A DNA stretch of 64,000 nt from Callaeas wilsoni (GCA_013398955.1 VWPU01009537.1:97010-161009), one strand, 5' to 3'; shown: positions 40,588 through 55,385, counted from the first letter of the stretch. Numbers and translations: made by a program. Notes: generated by a model not told the origin, from the letters alone.

Positions 40588-40833
40588 GGAAGGTTTAGAT
40601 ATTCTGAAGAAACTGTTCCCTGTGGGGCTGCTGAGGCCCTAACACAGGCTGCCCAGAGAAGCTGTGGCTGCCCCATCCCTGGAAGTGTCCAAGGCCAAGT
40701 TGGACAGCGCTTGGAAACACGGGAAAGCGGAAGGTGTCCCTGACCGTGGCAGGGGGTGGAGCCAGATAATCCTTAAGGTCCCTTCCGTCTCAAAGAAAAC
40801 TAGGTGGCTGTTCCCACCGTGACTCTGGGACTG
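40588..40833 (+). mobile_element. CR1 LINE 3'-end fragment
   Basis: It starts AGGTTTAGATATTCTGAAGA and continues through CACAGGCTGCCCAGAGAAGC, CCCATCCCTGGAAGTGTCCA and AAGGTGTCCCTGACCGTGGC to CTTAAGGTCCCTTCCGTCTC. The end is diverged (GACTCTGGGACTGT). The order of blocks is the same as in the copies at 361 and 47691. Confidence 0.88.
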
Positions 40834-43250
40834 TAAAACCTGAAACCAGAGACAGGACGGGCTGTCTGAGGGAGGGCATGTGGCCTCCCAGTCACCCCCA
40901 GTCCGGAGGGTGTCCCCTCTGCCCTTCAGCACCACGACCACTGCCTTGAGCCGCAGCTCAAGACCCAGGTCTGGGTCAGCTCAGGTGTTTCTGTGCCAAG
41001 CGTGTACTGACAAATCCAACCCTGTAGGGAGCACCAAGGTGGTCTGCCTTGTCTTAAAACCTTATTTCCATTTTCCACAAGTGACAGAGTGTCACAGATT
41101 CATTTTAAGCTGTTTGCCTAGATCTGCTTTAAGTTATTTTCCATTAAATGGTACTAAAGGATGTGTTAAAGGTAGGATGGGATGTAATAGACCTTAAATA
41201 TTTATGGCCTTTGTATTTATTACAGATCTCAAGCCTCCTATACAATATGTGCCAGCGTCTCCATTCGATGCCAAATGTTGTCACCATTCCAACAGGAAGA
41301 GTTTACACCTACCTCAATTTTATAAATCAAAATTACCACACTAACCTATAGATTTCTTTCTGGTTTAAAGGGGCTTCAGAACACTGTGCAAGGAAGAGAA
41401 ATTTCCTATTGCTATGCTGAGGAGTTTATCTACTAAAATAGAGTCAGTAAATAGCACATTAGAGAGAGGACATTCTGGAATGCAGTTGGCCAGAAATGAA
41501 ACACCACAATTAGCAGGAAATTCTAACAGTTTGGTGAGAGTGCTCTGCATCACACTTACAGAAATAGACTTCAGCTTGCATTTAAATGCCAGCCTGATTC
41601 TCAAAACCAGGCAGTGCTGATGTCTTCATCATGTAAGTAAATTCAAAGCTAACTCAGGGCAGAGTTAAAAACAGAAAGCAAAATTAGCCATTAGCATGGA
41701 AAGTCACTTTCACCGCTGTATTTTTATATTCTGTCTCTACATTTTTGGGCTGCAACTTCATCTTAGAAGATACCAGCTGCTGAAAATCAAGCTTCAGCAC
41801 AGCACTCTGTCCTTCCTAAGCCTATCCTCCTGCTCATTCCCTGGAGAGCTTTCGCATGCGCTCTCTTCACTCTTCTTGCAGTCAAAGCTCAGCAAGCAAG
41901 CAGGAATTTGGGCAGAAGAATTTTGCTGCAGCTTACACAGCAGAAACCCCTGTGTTAACCTTCCCGATGACCCTCACACGCACCTAGGCAGGGCACAGTT
42001 AGATTCTCAGCTATGCCATTGCTATTCATGCTTTGCCCAAGTGTTGATTAATTTGGGAGCACGAGGCCAGCACTGGCAGAAGGAGAGGAATGCCTGTTCT
42101 GGGGAGCCAGCAGGTCTGCAGACATCTGCCAGGCAAAAATCCCCATCTCGCACGGCTGGCGTCGCGCCCCTTTTCCGACTTGGGATTAGCATGTCATTTG
42201 TCTTGTGCGGCAGCTCTTCCCACCCAGCATCTCCACCAGCTGTCAGAGGCTTTTCCCACCCACGAGGCAGATGGCTCTGCGGCTGGGATGACTATCCAGC
42301 GCTAGGCACTGGCACTTGGCAAGTTGCTGGAATCCCTCAGCAGGACTATAATAAGCACGAAGCACGACTAAACCTGAAGTGCTGTTTACTTTTCCAGAGG
42401 CATCGTGCCATAACGCACATGCCACCAAGAACCTGAAAAAAATGTGACCCACATCCTCTTTCGATTCCTTACCCCTCTCCCAGTAGCACCTCGACACCCA
42501 CAGCCAGCAACCCAAGTCTTGGGAAGCTGTTTCGGAGACAGTTCCTGCTGGGACAGGGAGGACGGCGTGTGGCACACAACAAGGAACTAAGCCATGTTCT
42601 GTCCAAACAGCACCTAGCAGGTAGAACAGCTGGGAGCACACTCTAAAAAGCCTCAAGAGAGTGACACCTTGCACCACGTCACTGTTTACTTTCAGCTATG
42701 TTATCAGCCCTCTGGCTACCACTAGCTCCTAAAAATTGTCCTAATAATCTTTGCACAGACATGAATAAGGAAGGCTTTGAATAGTCAGTCAGGAATTTTT
42801 AACAAGGAATGCCAGGACTGTGAGTTGGAAGGGCAGGGTTAGCTCTCCCCTGAATGGCAGGGGGCAAACCAGCCACATGTGACATCCCTGACACTTTTTG
42901 CAGGCAGAGGAAACAACGTGCTGGATGCATAACTGCACCTGAAATGGTGCATCTCAGGCAACCCTAAGCCAGCCTCAAATTCCTGCAGTAAGCACTTCAT
43001 TTGCTTTGGAAACAAGTCATTTGCAAATATTATCCCAAACCAGTGAACAAAAATAAAAAAAGGAGGCAAGTCACAGTCCTTAAAGCAAGGTATTCTGACA
43101 GGTTATTTTACAATACAGCGGTCAGTATCCTAAACCTGTGCCCACACTGGTGATGCAACATGCACATAGGTAGGCACATACACACAGATCCAAACTCTTT
43201 TTATGAGAAGAGCAACCAAGGGAAAAGAAAGGAATTTTTCTTTTTTGAAG

Positions 43251-43320
43251 GAATTCCAATTCTAATTCCAATTCCAACTCCAATCCCAATTCTAATTCTA
43301 ATTTCCAATTCTAATTCCTT
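43251..43320. repeat. Hexanucleotide satellite (AATTCC/AATTCT type)
   Basis: About eleven imperfect units of AATTCC, AATTCT, AACTCC and AATCCC run head to tail, with one unit length change near 43302. This is a clear short tandem array and is likely polymorphic in copy number. Confidence 0.92.
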
Positions 43321-46300
43321 CCTCTGACATAACTCCATGTCTTAAACATTTACAGTATGTCATAAGCACTATTTCACTTGTCCTTTCAACTCCTAACCAG
43401 GCAGGCAACTAGTAATGGTCCTATTTTAAATGCATGGTAAAAGGCAAATAAAATGACATAAAATGGTCTGTTGCGGTTCAAGAAAGCCCAACAGTCAAGT
43501 CTTTTTTAAAAAAAAAAACCCTTCAGTAGGTTTTGAAGAAGTCACCCCTCCTTTTTCACTTACAGAAAGAAAAAAAGGTGGACCCTTTAAGCTATTTCAG
43601 ACTGTGTGCCTGAAAGCACTAATCATATTAAAATCCCCTCTTGACCAACATCTTTGACACAAAACTAGGGCAAACACCATTTGGAAATATTTCTGGTAAA
43701 AGCACTTTCCTTCAGGACACGGCTTCAAACCATCACCTACAGCCAAATACAACCACATGATCTTCTCTGACCCCTCACTCCCTGCAATCCTCGCTCCCAA
43801 CGGTGTCAGCCTCAGCAATTCTAAGGCTCGGACTTTGCAATTCTGCTCCTCCCAGCCAACAACAGGAATGAAGTTGGACCACACATCTCCATGGAGAACA
43901 GGATCACGTTTCTCTGAAACGCTTCAGTTTTGATGTCACTAACTACATGAGCTGCGCATATATGTAGCTTTCCTTCTAGATATATTACCCCTTACACCTG
44001 GAAAACTGTAGATTTTCAGGTGAGCTGCTTATTTGAAACCAAAACTGTTTGGCTCTGAACGCTCAGAGCCACCAGTTTAGACCAACTCTTTACCCAGCAC
44101 CTTTCAGACTTGGGTTTTTCCCAGACTGGTGGTGGCCATACCTGTTTGTCCACCTCGATGAATGTGGTCTCCCAGATGCTCACAACTAATCACATTGCTT
44201 GAACTTTCCCGTCTTGACCAGGAGGTGTGGGCTTCTCGTAAAGCAATACAGTGCTATCACATATCACCACCACGCGATCTGACTGCAGTCCCAGCCCCTT
44301 ACCTTGTTCAAAGACTGGTTTTCTAGCGGAATTCCTCACCGGTACAGGTCGTGCCTCTCAGGTAACCAGTGGTGGCCAGCCACAGGACAAGAGCTCCATC
44401 CAGTGGCCCCTCCTCCAGCCAACACTTTCCAGAGTGGTGAATCCATTTTGCGTATGCCCTGAGACTCTCAGAAACACCAAGGTGCTTCAGCTCCCTCGGT
44501 TTCCATCACGCAGGTTATTTCCCATTAGAAATCGGGACTTTGTACCAAAGGGTACATAAACCCCAACACGGATACGCAAAAATGATGGTCATTTCTGAAA
44601 TGTTATGAGTCTCTTCTTTTCAGACAGCACCGAGATTGCTTCCCACAGATATCCATCCCTTGCATATTCTTTGTTCCAAAGCCTGGAGCAGTGGGACACC
44701 TCCTGTCTCCAGAAGGCAAGTCTCCTCTGAGGTCAGCCGGTCCACTCCCTAGTGTACCCTCACATTGTTTCTGGGAAGAAGCAATTCCAGCTTCCTTCTG
44801 ATGTTCCACTTGCTCTAATTACCTGGGACAAAGGGTTATCTCTCTGATCTTTCTATGGGTGATGTAACAACATGTTGAAGGAAGACTGTGTTAGACCGAA
44901 TCCCTCCCGGGTGCCTTATAATTAGAAGGCACAGTCAGAAGGCTGTGGCAATAAGAGAGGTTGGCTTTAGGTAGCTGAGCCAAAAGACAATTAAAAAAAA
45001 CATGGCACTTATATAAAAAGCAGAAATAAATTCTGTACACTCTTGTTACAGAAAGAACTGGCATGGTCTCGTCTCTAAAGGGATTTAGGTGCTAAATTGC
45101 CTCTGCAACCAGTTCAAACACTCAAAACTCCTGAGTCTGTGAAAGTAAGGGCAGATTGAATAATAAAATGTTCTTTATCTATAAAAAAGACTGTTTTAAA
45201 AGTCAGCTGTAATTAATTGCTGACAGGACTCCAAGTGAAACCCTTTGTAACAGCAGCACAGACAGTGTCCCGTTCTTAACACCACATTTCACACTTGGCA
45301 GGGACCAGTTTTCCTCTTCTTCTGTAGCAGTACTCAGGCATGGAACAACCCGAGAGTCTAATCCCACTTTCCTTTAGGTTTGCAGGACCGCAGAGGTTCT
45401 TCCCACAAGATCTTTTCCCACCAGCCCAGGGCACACTTGCTCAGCCCACAGCCCAATCCCAAAGACACTGGAGAATGTCTGTTGACTTTGACACCAGAGA
45501 ACCAGTTTATATCTTTCCTCTCTTCCTGTCATATAACGATAAGCTAGAGGTGCCCAACTAACATATTAAGTCATGTGTCCTGCTGAAGCATACACTGGGT
45601 GTGCATCAGCCAGAAAGAAACCACCACAGCTATAGCCATGGACTCCTCCCATTACCTGTGATGCATTTCTGCTCCTTCCTTGTGCTTCTGGAGCAAGTCC
45701 CTTTTCAGCTTCACAGCAATGCACGATGGAGGATTGGGAGAGTCTCAGACACTGCCAGCCATATCAGGAGCTGCAGGGGTGCCTAGAGCAAATAAGAGAT
45801 GATTTGTCTTGTGCCCGGATGCCTCTGAAAAGGCCAGGGCCAAACTGCAACAAGAAGAGGACTGTTAGTTGCCAGGTGAAACAGTCACCAGTGGGGCTGA
45901 GGCAGGCTGAACCAGGCTTCAGCTTCCAGCATCTCAATTAGCTGTGCAGGCCCTGGGGCTCTGCTGCAGGTGCATTCCCACCAGGACACCAGACCAGCTT
46001 GTTACCACAGAGCGACAAGGGGTTTTTTTCTCTCTGTAGCCGAGGCGAGCAACTGTGGGACTTGAAGAAGGCACTTAGTTCATGATTGTGTCACAAGCTT
46101 TCGGCTTCTGCTCCTGTCCAGTCTTGCTTATCCAGCAAACACCTCGGTTCGCTAACAAGGGGAAAAGGGAGGAATGACTCTCCAGGAGGTGGGTGAAATC
46201 AGGTGGTTTGACCACGGAGGCTAAGGCTATTCTGGCCATCATTAAAGCATCAGATTAGCCAGTCCATCTCTAAACCATGCTCAGGGGAGAAAGGAAGAAG

Positions 46301-47690
46301 TCAAAGACAAGGCTGCAGTAGACAATGGGAACAAGCAAACTGCCTCACAACACACACACCCCCAAAACTGTTCAGCTTGTGGGCAAGTCTGGGAAATTCT
46401 GAAGCTGAGCACCACAGACAATTCTCAGAAGGACCAGTATATCAGCATGGGAATGATTTTCAGGAGTTAGCAATGGCCTGGGTATAGAGCCAGGCTTTTG
46501 CCACTACGCTGGGTACTGTAAGGACCTCCCTTCCAAATCTATACAGTAAAACTGGCCTTAGACGTGCACTCTGACACACCCAGTGGCCTTCAGCCATTTG
46601 GGGTGGGCAGGAGGTGGCCAGGCCGTTAGACAGAAAACCCTCAGAGAATCTTCTTAGAGAAGAAAGCCAAAACCCAGATCCCGGGTGCTAAGAGATTACA
46701 GGAAAGGCAACCATGAGACAGCAAAAACCAAAACCATAACGAGCTGAGATGATTACTGAGCAGTAACTGTGCTGTGTGTGGTTACAGAGCAATACTCCAT
46801 GTTTGGAATCACTGTGACTACAGACTCTGGCTAGATGCTGCAGGCACTTTTTTCCCCAGACACTACTAAACCTAGAAGCTGCTTCTAAAGCCTTCGTGGG
46901 ACGTGGCAGAATCTGTCAGGAGCTCAGAAGCCCTGCTCCTTTGCAAATCCAAGCATCACTGAGAAAACAGAGTGACAGTTGATAGACAGAGGTGTCAGGA
47001 GAGCGAGGCGACATCTCATGCTGACGGCAGGACATGGGCTTAAGCCCAATCACACACAATCCTCTAGTGAGAGTCAAGAATGATCCTGGGCTGCGCCAGG
47101 TTACGTGGAGGCAGAGGGAGAAATGAAGCGAAGCATGTCAACACAGGCTACATTTTCCTTCTGAGGCAGATAAGCAGAGTGCTGGAGGGCTCTCAGCAGG
47201 GAAGGAACACAGTTGGCTTCAAAAAGTTGTGAAATCTTTGCCTACTTCCAACCAGTGCCTCAGTGATGGGAAAGAATGAGCAATCATTCCTGGACTGGGA
47301 GGAAAAAATAATTAGCTTTCCCAAATCATTATGGACAATAAACCCAATAGCAAGTCATACAAAAACACCATCTGCCCAATAAACCTCAAATGACACAGTA
47401 AACTTGGTGAGAATCTCGTGGAAGAAGAAAGCCACTTTTGCTCCTTTCTAGCTGGTGGAGTTACTGGGAAATGACCCAAGCTCCAGTTACACCATTTAAC
47501 CTATAAATATAAGGTCGAAAAATCTACTGTGAGGGAGGGTTCAGTAAGTCTCTTGGCACGGTCCACATTTGGGAGCATCACACCATCACTGTTTAGACAG
47601 AACCCCTTCAATCCCAGAAGGCCAAACTCCATCGACATGTCAAACAAAGCCACCAAGTCATGGAAAATAAGGAAAATACTGACAGAGGGC

Positions 47691-47922
47691 AGGTTTAGAA
47701 GAGGTATCAGAAGTAATATCTTCCCTGTGGGACTGGTGAGGCCCTGGCACAGGTTGCCCAGAGAAGCTGTGGCTGCCCCATCCCTGGAAGTGTTCAAGGC
47801 CAGGCTGGACAAGACTTGGAACAGCCTGGGATAGTGGAAGGTGTCTCTACCCAAGGCAGGGGCTGAAAGAAGATGACCTTGCAGGTCTCTTCCAACTCAA
47901 AGCATTCCTTGACTCCATGATG
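47691..47922 (+). mobile_element. CR1 LINE 3'-end fragment
   Basis: It contains CTGGCACAGGTTGCCCAGAG, CTGGAAGTGTTCAAGGCCAG, GGGATAGTGGAAGGTGTCTC and CTCTTCCAACTCAAAGCATT, ending in CCTTGACTCCATGATG. It is 5'-truncated and similar to the copies at 361 and 40588, suggesting the same or a close subfamily. Confidence 0.88.
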
Positions 47923-50900
47923 CGGGAGGATGGACTTGCAGAAAAAGATTACAAAGGGTGCAGACTGCCTTTCTAGCAAAAAAGGACACGGAAATTTTTA
48001 ATTTCTCAGCAAATACAATTGTGGATAAATAATAAATTCTGTGCTACTAGCGTGTGAGAAACTCATTCACTCGAGCCAATCTGTGACCAGCCCCAAGCTC
48101 GACTGTTTTGATGGGGCCTGTTCTATCAAAAGAAATCCACAGTTCAGGAAAGCTACTTTAAAGTTATTTAAGAACTTTTAATGACTCTCTACTGCCGCCA
48201 AACTTCTTTCAGCCACTCAAAAGACATGTATCACACATTCAGCTTTAAAAAAACAAATAGACGAACACTGATACCCAATTTAATCAGAACACTGCTGCAA
48301 ATCCCTGGAGATGAGGTTGTGCAACAGGCTGCCAGGGGCAAGGAGCGCACTGCTGCGGTAAGCAATTTGTAACAGCAGTTGGGACAAGTGAAGAAATCAG
48401 CAGTGGGGCTGGGGATTTTCACCAGCCTCTAGAAAGGCTCCCTGCTCTACAGAATTATAACCAAATGCATTCATTGCAAGGAAGTCATAACGCTCTTTTC
48501 CTTTTCTTAGGTAACATGCAAACATGCCCAATTCCTTACCGACAGCAGAGAAGCCAAGAGCTCCAGGGTGAAATGGATCTCTAAATACTACAGCAATGCA
48601 TACTTCACAGAGGCTGTTTTTCTCCACATGATTTATATTTGCAGTATATTTTTCTCAACTTAGTATCGCGACTGGTTTTACGTTCCTAATCTAATTTTTT
48701 TTCTTCCAAAGCAGTAAAAGTCTGCCCAATCCCAAGTCTCACGATGTCCCTTCCTGTTGGAGCAGAACCTGCTTGCGGTGTGAAATCAGATTTTCACAGA
48801 AAAGAAGTTTAGGCACACGCTCTTTTTGAGAACCTGAATGGTACCGTAAACATCTCCTTTCTCCATCTCTCATCACTGACTTGTAAAATCTGAACACACT
48901 TGTGCTCTAAGCCAGCAGAATTCAGATACCAAGAAGGGAAAAAGGAACAGAAAAACCATACACCTCGTATCCAAAGCAAAATACAAGTGTTTCAATTTTA
49001 TGAGTGTCAGAGGAAACCACCGCCCTAACCCCTTTCATTAAACATTGACAGAGAGCTCATCTGCATATCTTAATCTCGAGCAAACAAATCCAAGTCTGGA
49101 GTCAGGTGTGTTTAGCTGGATTAGAGATCACTCTCCCTCTCATCCCACCACATTTAGGGCACAAAACAGAGCTGAGAGCCTCAAAAACACCATCAGGTTT
49201 GGGACTGATGGCTCTCTCCCAAGTCCTTTCTCAGCATGTTTCCTTGACTAGGAGATGCCATTAAGAAAACAAACACAAAAACCACAGGCTGACTTGGTGG
49301 GTTCCTCTTTGACAATATGCTACGTGCCAGGGGGAAAAGAAAACAACAAACCTTCATTCTCTTACAACATGTGCTCAGCTAAGTCCCAGTTCAAACAAAC
49401 AGCTGTGCCCAGACCTTCACTCCGAGGGCAAGCCTGCGCCACGAGCTCGGTACACCTCTACCTTGCATGATGCCAGCAAAGGGCTTGTAGGGTGAGCACA
49501 GCCTTCCCTGGTGAAAACTAACTCTTGCTGCAAGAAATTATTCTAGCTTTCCCAGGCAAAACCTGCACTAACAGAAAGAGCTTTTGAACCAAAGCAACCG
49601 TGCCAGCAGAAAACAGAAAACAAAGGAGGTTGCAAAGTTTGTAATGGCCTTATTTAGTCGTTAACCTGTTTATTTGGCAGAGAAAAGCTATCAGTAGATC
49701 CCCTTCAAAGCAGTTCTTATCCACTAGCTCTGCGGGGATGTAAAGGCCTGACCCGACAATCTCCGCTGGAGCACCCAGCCCCTCACAAACAGCTTTTCCC
49801 ACTCACACGACCCTCGTGTGGCAGCACTGCCCTGGGTCTAGATATGGAACTGATAGGGCAGAGCATGACTGAATCCATCATCACAGTAGGCTCACAGTAA
49901 GCCTCCTCAGTCCCATCAGCCATCATCTGTGAAGAGCAAAACACCTAACATCTCCCTTGGGAAGTGGCCGGGACATGCAGACCTCCTAGAGAGAAAAGCA
50001 AGGATACTAAAATTCCTTGAGGGACTTACGCTTGCCTTTGTTCTCCCACTGTTGCTCCCTCAAGTCCAGCACGCAGGAGCCAGCACAGAGCTTTTGCTGT
50101 GTCACTGGCAAGGCAGGAACTCAGCACCCACCTGGTCTCTGAGTGCTGAAGCTCTGGCAGTGGCTCAAGGTAACAGGTTAGCAGCATGGAACATGCCTAA
50201 CCTCCACTCTGTCCCTCTTGCCTTCCATCAGATACACGAGGGAAATTCCATACACTGCAATAGCTCTTCAGGCATGTCTTTAGGTGACACTTGCCACCCC
50301 TCGGTACAGTTGCCAGCTACAGAAAAACAGGTCAATTTTTATCCTTCCCTTCCTCAGAAACAACAAAAACCCCTCACTGCTGAGCAGACCTTTCAGCATC
50401 GTACTTCCAAACCTGGACGTAAAAATCCATCACTCAGTTTATTTCGAATGTCTATAAACCTGCTTGGTTTAGTCCCTGCTCACCTCATTGCCTCAGCACG
50501 TTATGTGATGTATTCTGCTTTATTCAGGTCACTGCCAGTTCCCACCCCTCACTCGGTCATTCCAATGAGGGACACACTGTAGTTCAAAGCAAGAGTTCCA
50601 TCCAAGCTAACTTCAAGGGCCAAAGGATTCGCAAAAGCTAACAGAGGAAAGGTCTCAGGAAGCTGACATTGGTTCCATAAAATCATCTCACTCCTGTAAA
50701 AGTGGTCTAGAGCAACATTGAGAATTGCCAGCGCACAAGTTTCAAATTTGCCAGTTAACCTGGGCCTCTAAAAAAAGCTGAGAACCCTCATTTTGACCGC
50801 TGAGGGACCAAAAAACCCCATCCTGCAGATGGGAGTCTGCTCTCGTCACTGTGCAAAGCAGAAGCACTGATGAAATGCTGCTGCTGGATGACAGCAACGT

Positions 50901-53900
50901 CCCCACCACGCACTGCCGCTGGAGCAGAACCAGGGTTTGTGACCCCGCCGGAGCACGGCCCCGCTAGCCCCAGCCGGTGTGTGCAAGCCACCCCAGCCTT
51001 CTTTCCCAAGAGTCCCGGTGGATTGTGCATGACACAGATCTTCATGGATTCTGTTTAGCAAGAGCCTACTTCAAAGCCAGCCTACAAATACCTCAGTCTC
51101 ACACCCAGATTACAGCAGTACTGTTTCCTGTAAGGACTCAAAACTCCTTCATCTCGATGATCTGTTTCTTGGTTTGATTTCTGCAGAGCTATTTTGGAAA
51201 AGAAGTTTCAATAATGAACACGAGCCAAAGATTCAGTCCAAGGCATCTCATTCTCTCTCATATCCTGCCAGATGAGTAAAACTGTATGAGAAGAGAATCG
51301 GCTCTACCACATGAGCATCTCCCCATCCAGCATGTCTCATTGAGCAATCTATTTCCCTTAACATCCATCTCAACCTCTGCTCTTTAAAAAGCAGCAACTG
51401 ACAACTTCCCTCTAGCTCCTGTCATCCTCTCAACCACTTCTACAGCAGTTAAAAGGTTAAAAATACAGACCAACCCTCAAGGCACACCTTGCTATCAGCA
51501 GTACAGGTGCTACCGATGACTCATGCTCAGAACAGCAACATGTCCAAGACCTCACACTGTTATGCAGTCACCTCTGGAACCAAGGACTTTCAATTACTGA
51601 CAGTTTGGGTATTACCTCAGATTAAAGTTCATTTTTACAAACAGCCCACAGTCCCCATAAAAGTAAATCCCCAGCAATAACAAAATCTTAAACCAAACTA
51701 TACACTGTAGTTTTTTAACCAGATCAGAGACAGCACTGAAAGGTTTTGAGTGTTGCACTGCCAAAATCAAACAAAAATCCCCTAACAAAACATTCTGAAA
51801 CCAAGGAGCAGAAGTGGAAATCAGTACTTACATTAAGAGGCTGAGAATTCTAGTGTCTTCATTGAATTTCAAGACTTAAAGTACTTCCTAGTGAAATAAA
51901 AGATCATTCAAGGGACATCCTATTCCAGCCAGCAGGAAATGTCGTAGGACAGATCTAATCCCCTACAGAAATGTTTTCCAAAACCCGAAGCAACTACAGC
52001 TACGGGAGACAAGGATCGGAATGGGAAAAGCCAGTACTTTAGCCTAAATATCCAGGCTCAGAGCTGAGAAGGTGAAATGACAGCACAGTGCAGGTATCCC
52101 CATCCAACATATGCGCCAGTGAAGGGAAATGAAATGCAAAGGTTCAGTCCATGGGCAGCAGCGTGACAGACCAGGAAGGGGAACTGGGTTATATTCCAGC
52201 ACTAGAGACAAGCAGAGCAGAAGAGAAAAACAAAATACCCTCAAAGGCAGTACAACAAATGCAGAGACAGAAAATTCCTGACAAAAGTGGCTAAAAGGAG
52301 GGCTCCACAAAGGGCTTTGAAAGATCCAGAGATCTTCAGCCCGTGCTCCACAACAAGCAAACACAATTGCTACATTTCCAGCAATGCTTTCTGACCTCCT
52401 GCCAATATGATTCCAGCTGGATTGTACCGGCGATCCCAGAAGAAATGCTAACAGCAGTCTTTAATCCAACACTTTAACCAGATGCTGGAGGTGTCCTCAT
52501 CTGAGGGCAACCAGCAAGTGCAGACCGTCAATAAAACATAAAATGAAGATGCATTATCACTTTGAGTGTAATATGGGTGAGCAACCTTGGGAGAAAAGGA
52601 AATTTTCAGACAGGAAGAACTAGTGACTCATCTCCGGCATGGACGAATTCCATCAGTCCCACTGCAGGCATAGGCTAAGTCTAAGTCATTAGCAGATCTC
52701 AAGAAAGGCCATTATTTACATACCTAAGTAACAGCAAACATGTACCACAGGAGTTAAAGCATGCAATACAGCCGTGACATTTGGCAAACACAGTAAGAAT
52801 TCCTTTCGAGAGTGTACCATGCCGTAGCATCTCCAAAGCTCCGTCCCACCCATCCTAAAAGGCTGAACAGGCTGAGAAGCCACCAGCAGCGGAACAAGCA
52901 GTGTCACGCTGTCCTTCCAGGAAAAGGCTAGTGCCACGCACAAGCCATGGTTATGTCAAAGGGCAGGAGCAAACCTCAGCAGGAAAGAGCTGAAACTGTG
53001 GGATGAATCTGTTCTTCACAGCTAAAGGTCTAAGAATAGCAGGAGCACTTACTAGCCATAAAAACCTGAGTGTAAGTGCATGCACAACAGCACGAGGAAT
53101 GCTGACAATGGAGTGCCTGATGGCTCCCAGCCTCAAGGAACCTGAGTTTACTCTTCAGTACCTCAGACTGCTCAGTTCCACCAAACAGAGCTGTATTCCT
53201 GTGTCACAAGTCTCCCAGTCAGAAATCAGACTGGTTAAAGCGGCACGAGCCGCACCAAAATCCCCCCTGGAAAAAGCTCTTCAGACAGTTGACATGAGCC
53301 CTCTCTCTAGACAACAACATAGCAGAGACAGCAAAGAAACTTTGGCAAGGAGAAGCACACCTGGAATACCTACACGACTACGCTGGACCATTGCAGGAAA
53401 CCCTCGGGAAAGTAGCAGCATTACAGACCAGGAATGATACCTAAAAAGCCAAGTCCTGCTGTTTGTGACTGCGGGTGTTCTCCTCACGAGGCGCAGCTCA
53501 GACAGGACACAGGTGACTGACCCACAGGCCAGTCAATGACCTGAGGCCGCTGTGCTGGGCTGAGGGCTCGGGGTAAAAGGCCATGAGCCACAGCAAGCAC
53601 AACCCCAAAGGTGCAGTGGAGGCTCAGCAGAGAACAGCTATGGTTTCGACAAACCAGCGGAGCCAAATCTCAAGGGAACGATGAGAAAACAGCACACAGT
53701 CAGCATACCTCCGTAGCTGCTGCTGAAAACAGGAAGAGCTAGGAAAAGCCCTGGCAACTGGATGGGTTAACTCAGCACTGCTCAGAGAAGAGGACTTGAA
53801 AACCTAAGACAACCAAGTGGAGCAGGGCAGAAGCCACATCCTCAAAGAGGCTGTGTCCGAGTGAAACACTGGCTTTAACTTGTCTGCTACAACTTGTATG

Positions 53901-55294
53901 AGATCATGTTTCTAGCAGTTAGTAAAAGACAAGTCACAACAACTTAGAAGGAAACTGGAGAGAAAAGCACAAAACACAGGATAGGAGAAAGCACAGGATA
54001 TCCTCTGAAAGAGCTGCAGTGCCAACATTTTTGTAAATAACTCTCAGAAACCAACAGTCTTTTTCCAAGCCAGGCAGTACTATGAGCCAGCAAACATCCA
54101 TGGTGCAAGCTGGACAACCTTGACATCCTGGAGAACATATACGGAATGTCCAGCCTGCCCAGGACATTGGGAAGGGCAGTCAGCAGAAATCCAAGAAATG
54201 AGCAACAGCATGCAATCTCATTGAGCGTGCACCATGGTCTTATTTACGCTGCTCTCATATTCTCTACACCCATGGACTGAAACTCAGACCCAAGAACAAA
54301 AGTCACCTGCACACAACAGCCTCCAGTTTGGGCTCTGAGCATTGCATTATACCCACCTAAGGTAAAATAAATCCCTGCACTGCTTACTCCAACTATGGAA
54401 TCCACACTCCTTGTCACTACTGGATTTCTATCAGCATTCTGGAGATGCATCCCCAGTTCAGGTTCATTTGGCACAGTAAGCACTGTGCATAGCCTCCGTT
54501 AGTAGAACTGCTAAGTGTTTTACTTCGCTGTCAGCATCAGCACTGCTCAGGACTGTGCGGGTGAGAGCTCAGCCCTGAAGGCTGCCATGGCTTAGACACA
54601 GCGGGATTAGTGTTATCCATATGCTAATATTCACTCGCAGTACATGAACAGCTGGTGGCTGCACGGAAGGCCTTCTGGTGACCAAATCCCTGCCATTAGC
54701 TCCGCCTTTTCTAGTCATTCACTTAATCCTGCGGGGCTTGCTCTGTTTCCCTCCCTCCTCCCAGAGGGCAAGATTTATCTCATTCTGTACAGTATTTATC
54801 CCCTGGCTGAGCGAGGAAGTAACCTCTTCCTTCTTTACCTTTTCCACAGCCATTCACTGTTAAAGCCCTAATGCTCCTCTTGCAGCCAGTCCAGGGAGCG
54901 AGACACAATGACCTCCTGTGGCAGATTCCTGCATGGATTTCTCCCCATTACCATTAGGCTACAGGGACTGCAGCAGTTTTGCAATCAGTTTCTATTTCAA
55001 GACCAAACTTTTCGTAAGCTTCCTTTCCTCACAAATGGTTACAGCTTTCATTTTTCTTGGTGATCTAACGCAGCTGACGTTGCACCAATGGCTTTTAATA
55101 TCTTTTAAAACAAATAAATAACTTCCATTGGCCATCAATCTGGGCCAGTGGCATCAAAACATCCCAGAGCAAAACCAAAAACCAGGGCTGCATCCTTTTC
55201 CATTATTTAACAGCACACTTCGGACCTACAAAACAGCACATCAATATTAACTAATGCATCCTCCCAGCCTCCCGAAGGCACAGGGAGACATCAA

Positions 55295-55385
55295 TATTTT
55301 AAAGATTAAAAGACTGAGGCGAAGAGTGATTTCTTTACTCACAGTCATGTGGAGTGTCTAAACGGGAGCCGGGAAAAACCACCTG
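55295..55385 (-). repeat. Possible ancient core-SINE (MIR-like) fossil
   Basis: AGACTGAGGCGAAGAGTGAT, then TTACTCACAGTCATGTGGAG and AACGGGAGCCGGGAAAAACC follow the order of the reverse complement of a MIR-type SINE (ACTGAGGC, GTCACA, GAGCCGGGA). The match is loose, as expected for a very old copy. Confidence 0.35.

Noticed and set aside
41696..42436. Plus-strand open frame of 246 codons
   Set aside because: The translation has no recognisable motif and no splice-bounded coding core.
46440..46540. Possible SINE-like fragment (GGTATAGAGCCAGGCTTTTG)
   Set aside because: Too short and diverged to separate from chance, with no second supporting block.
49929..50582. Plus-strand open frame of 217 codons
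   Set aside because: The start is arbitrary and no domain or homologous motif was recognised.
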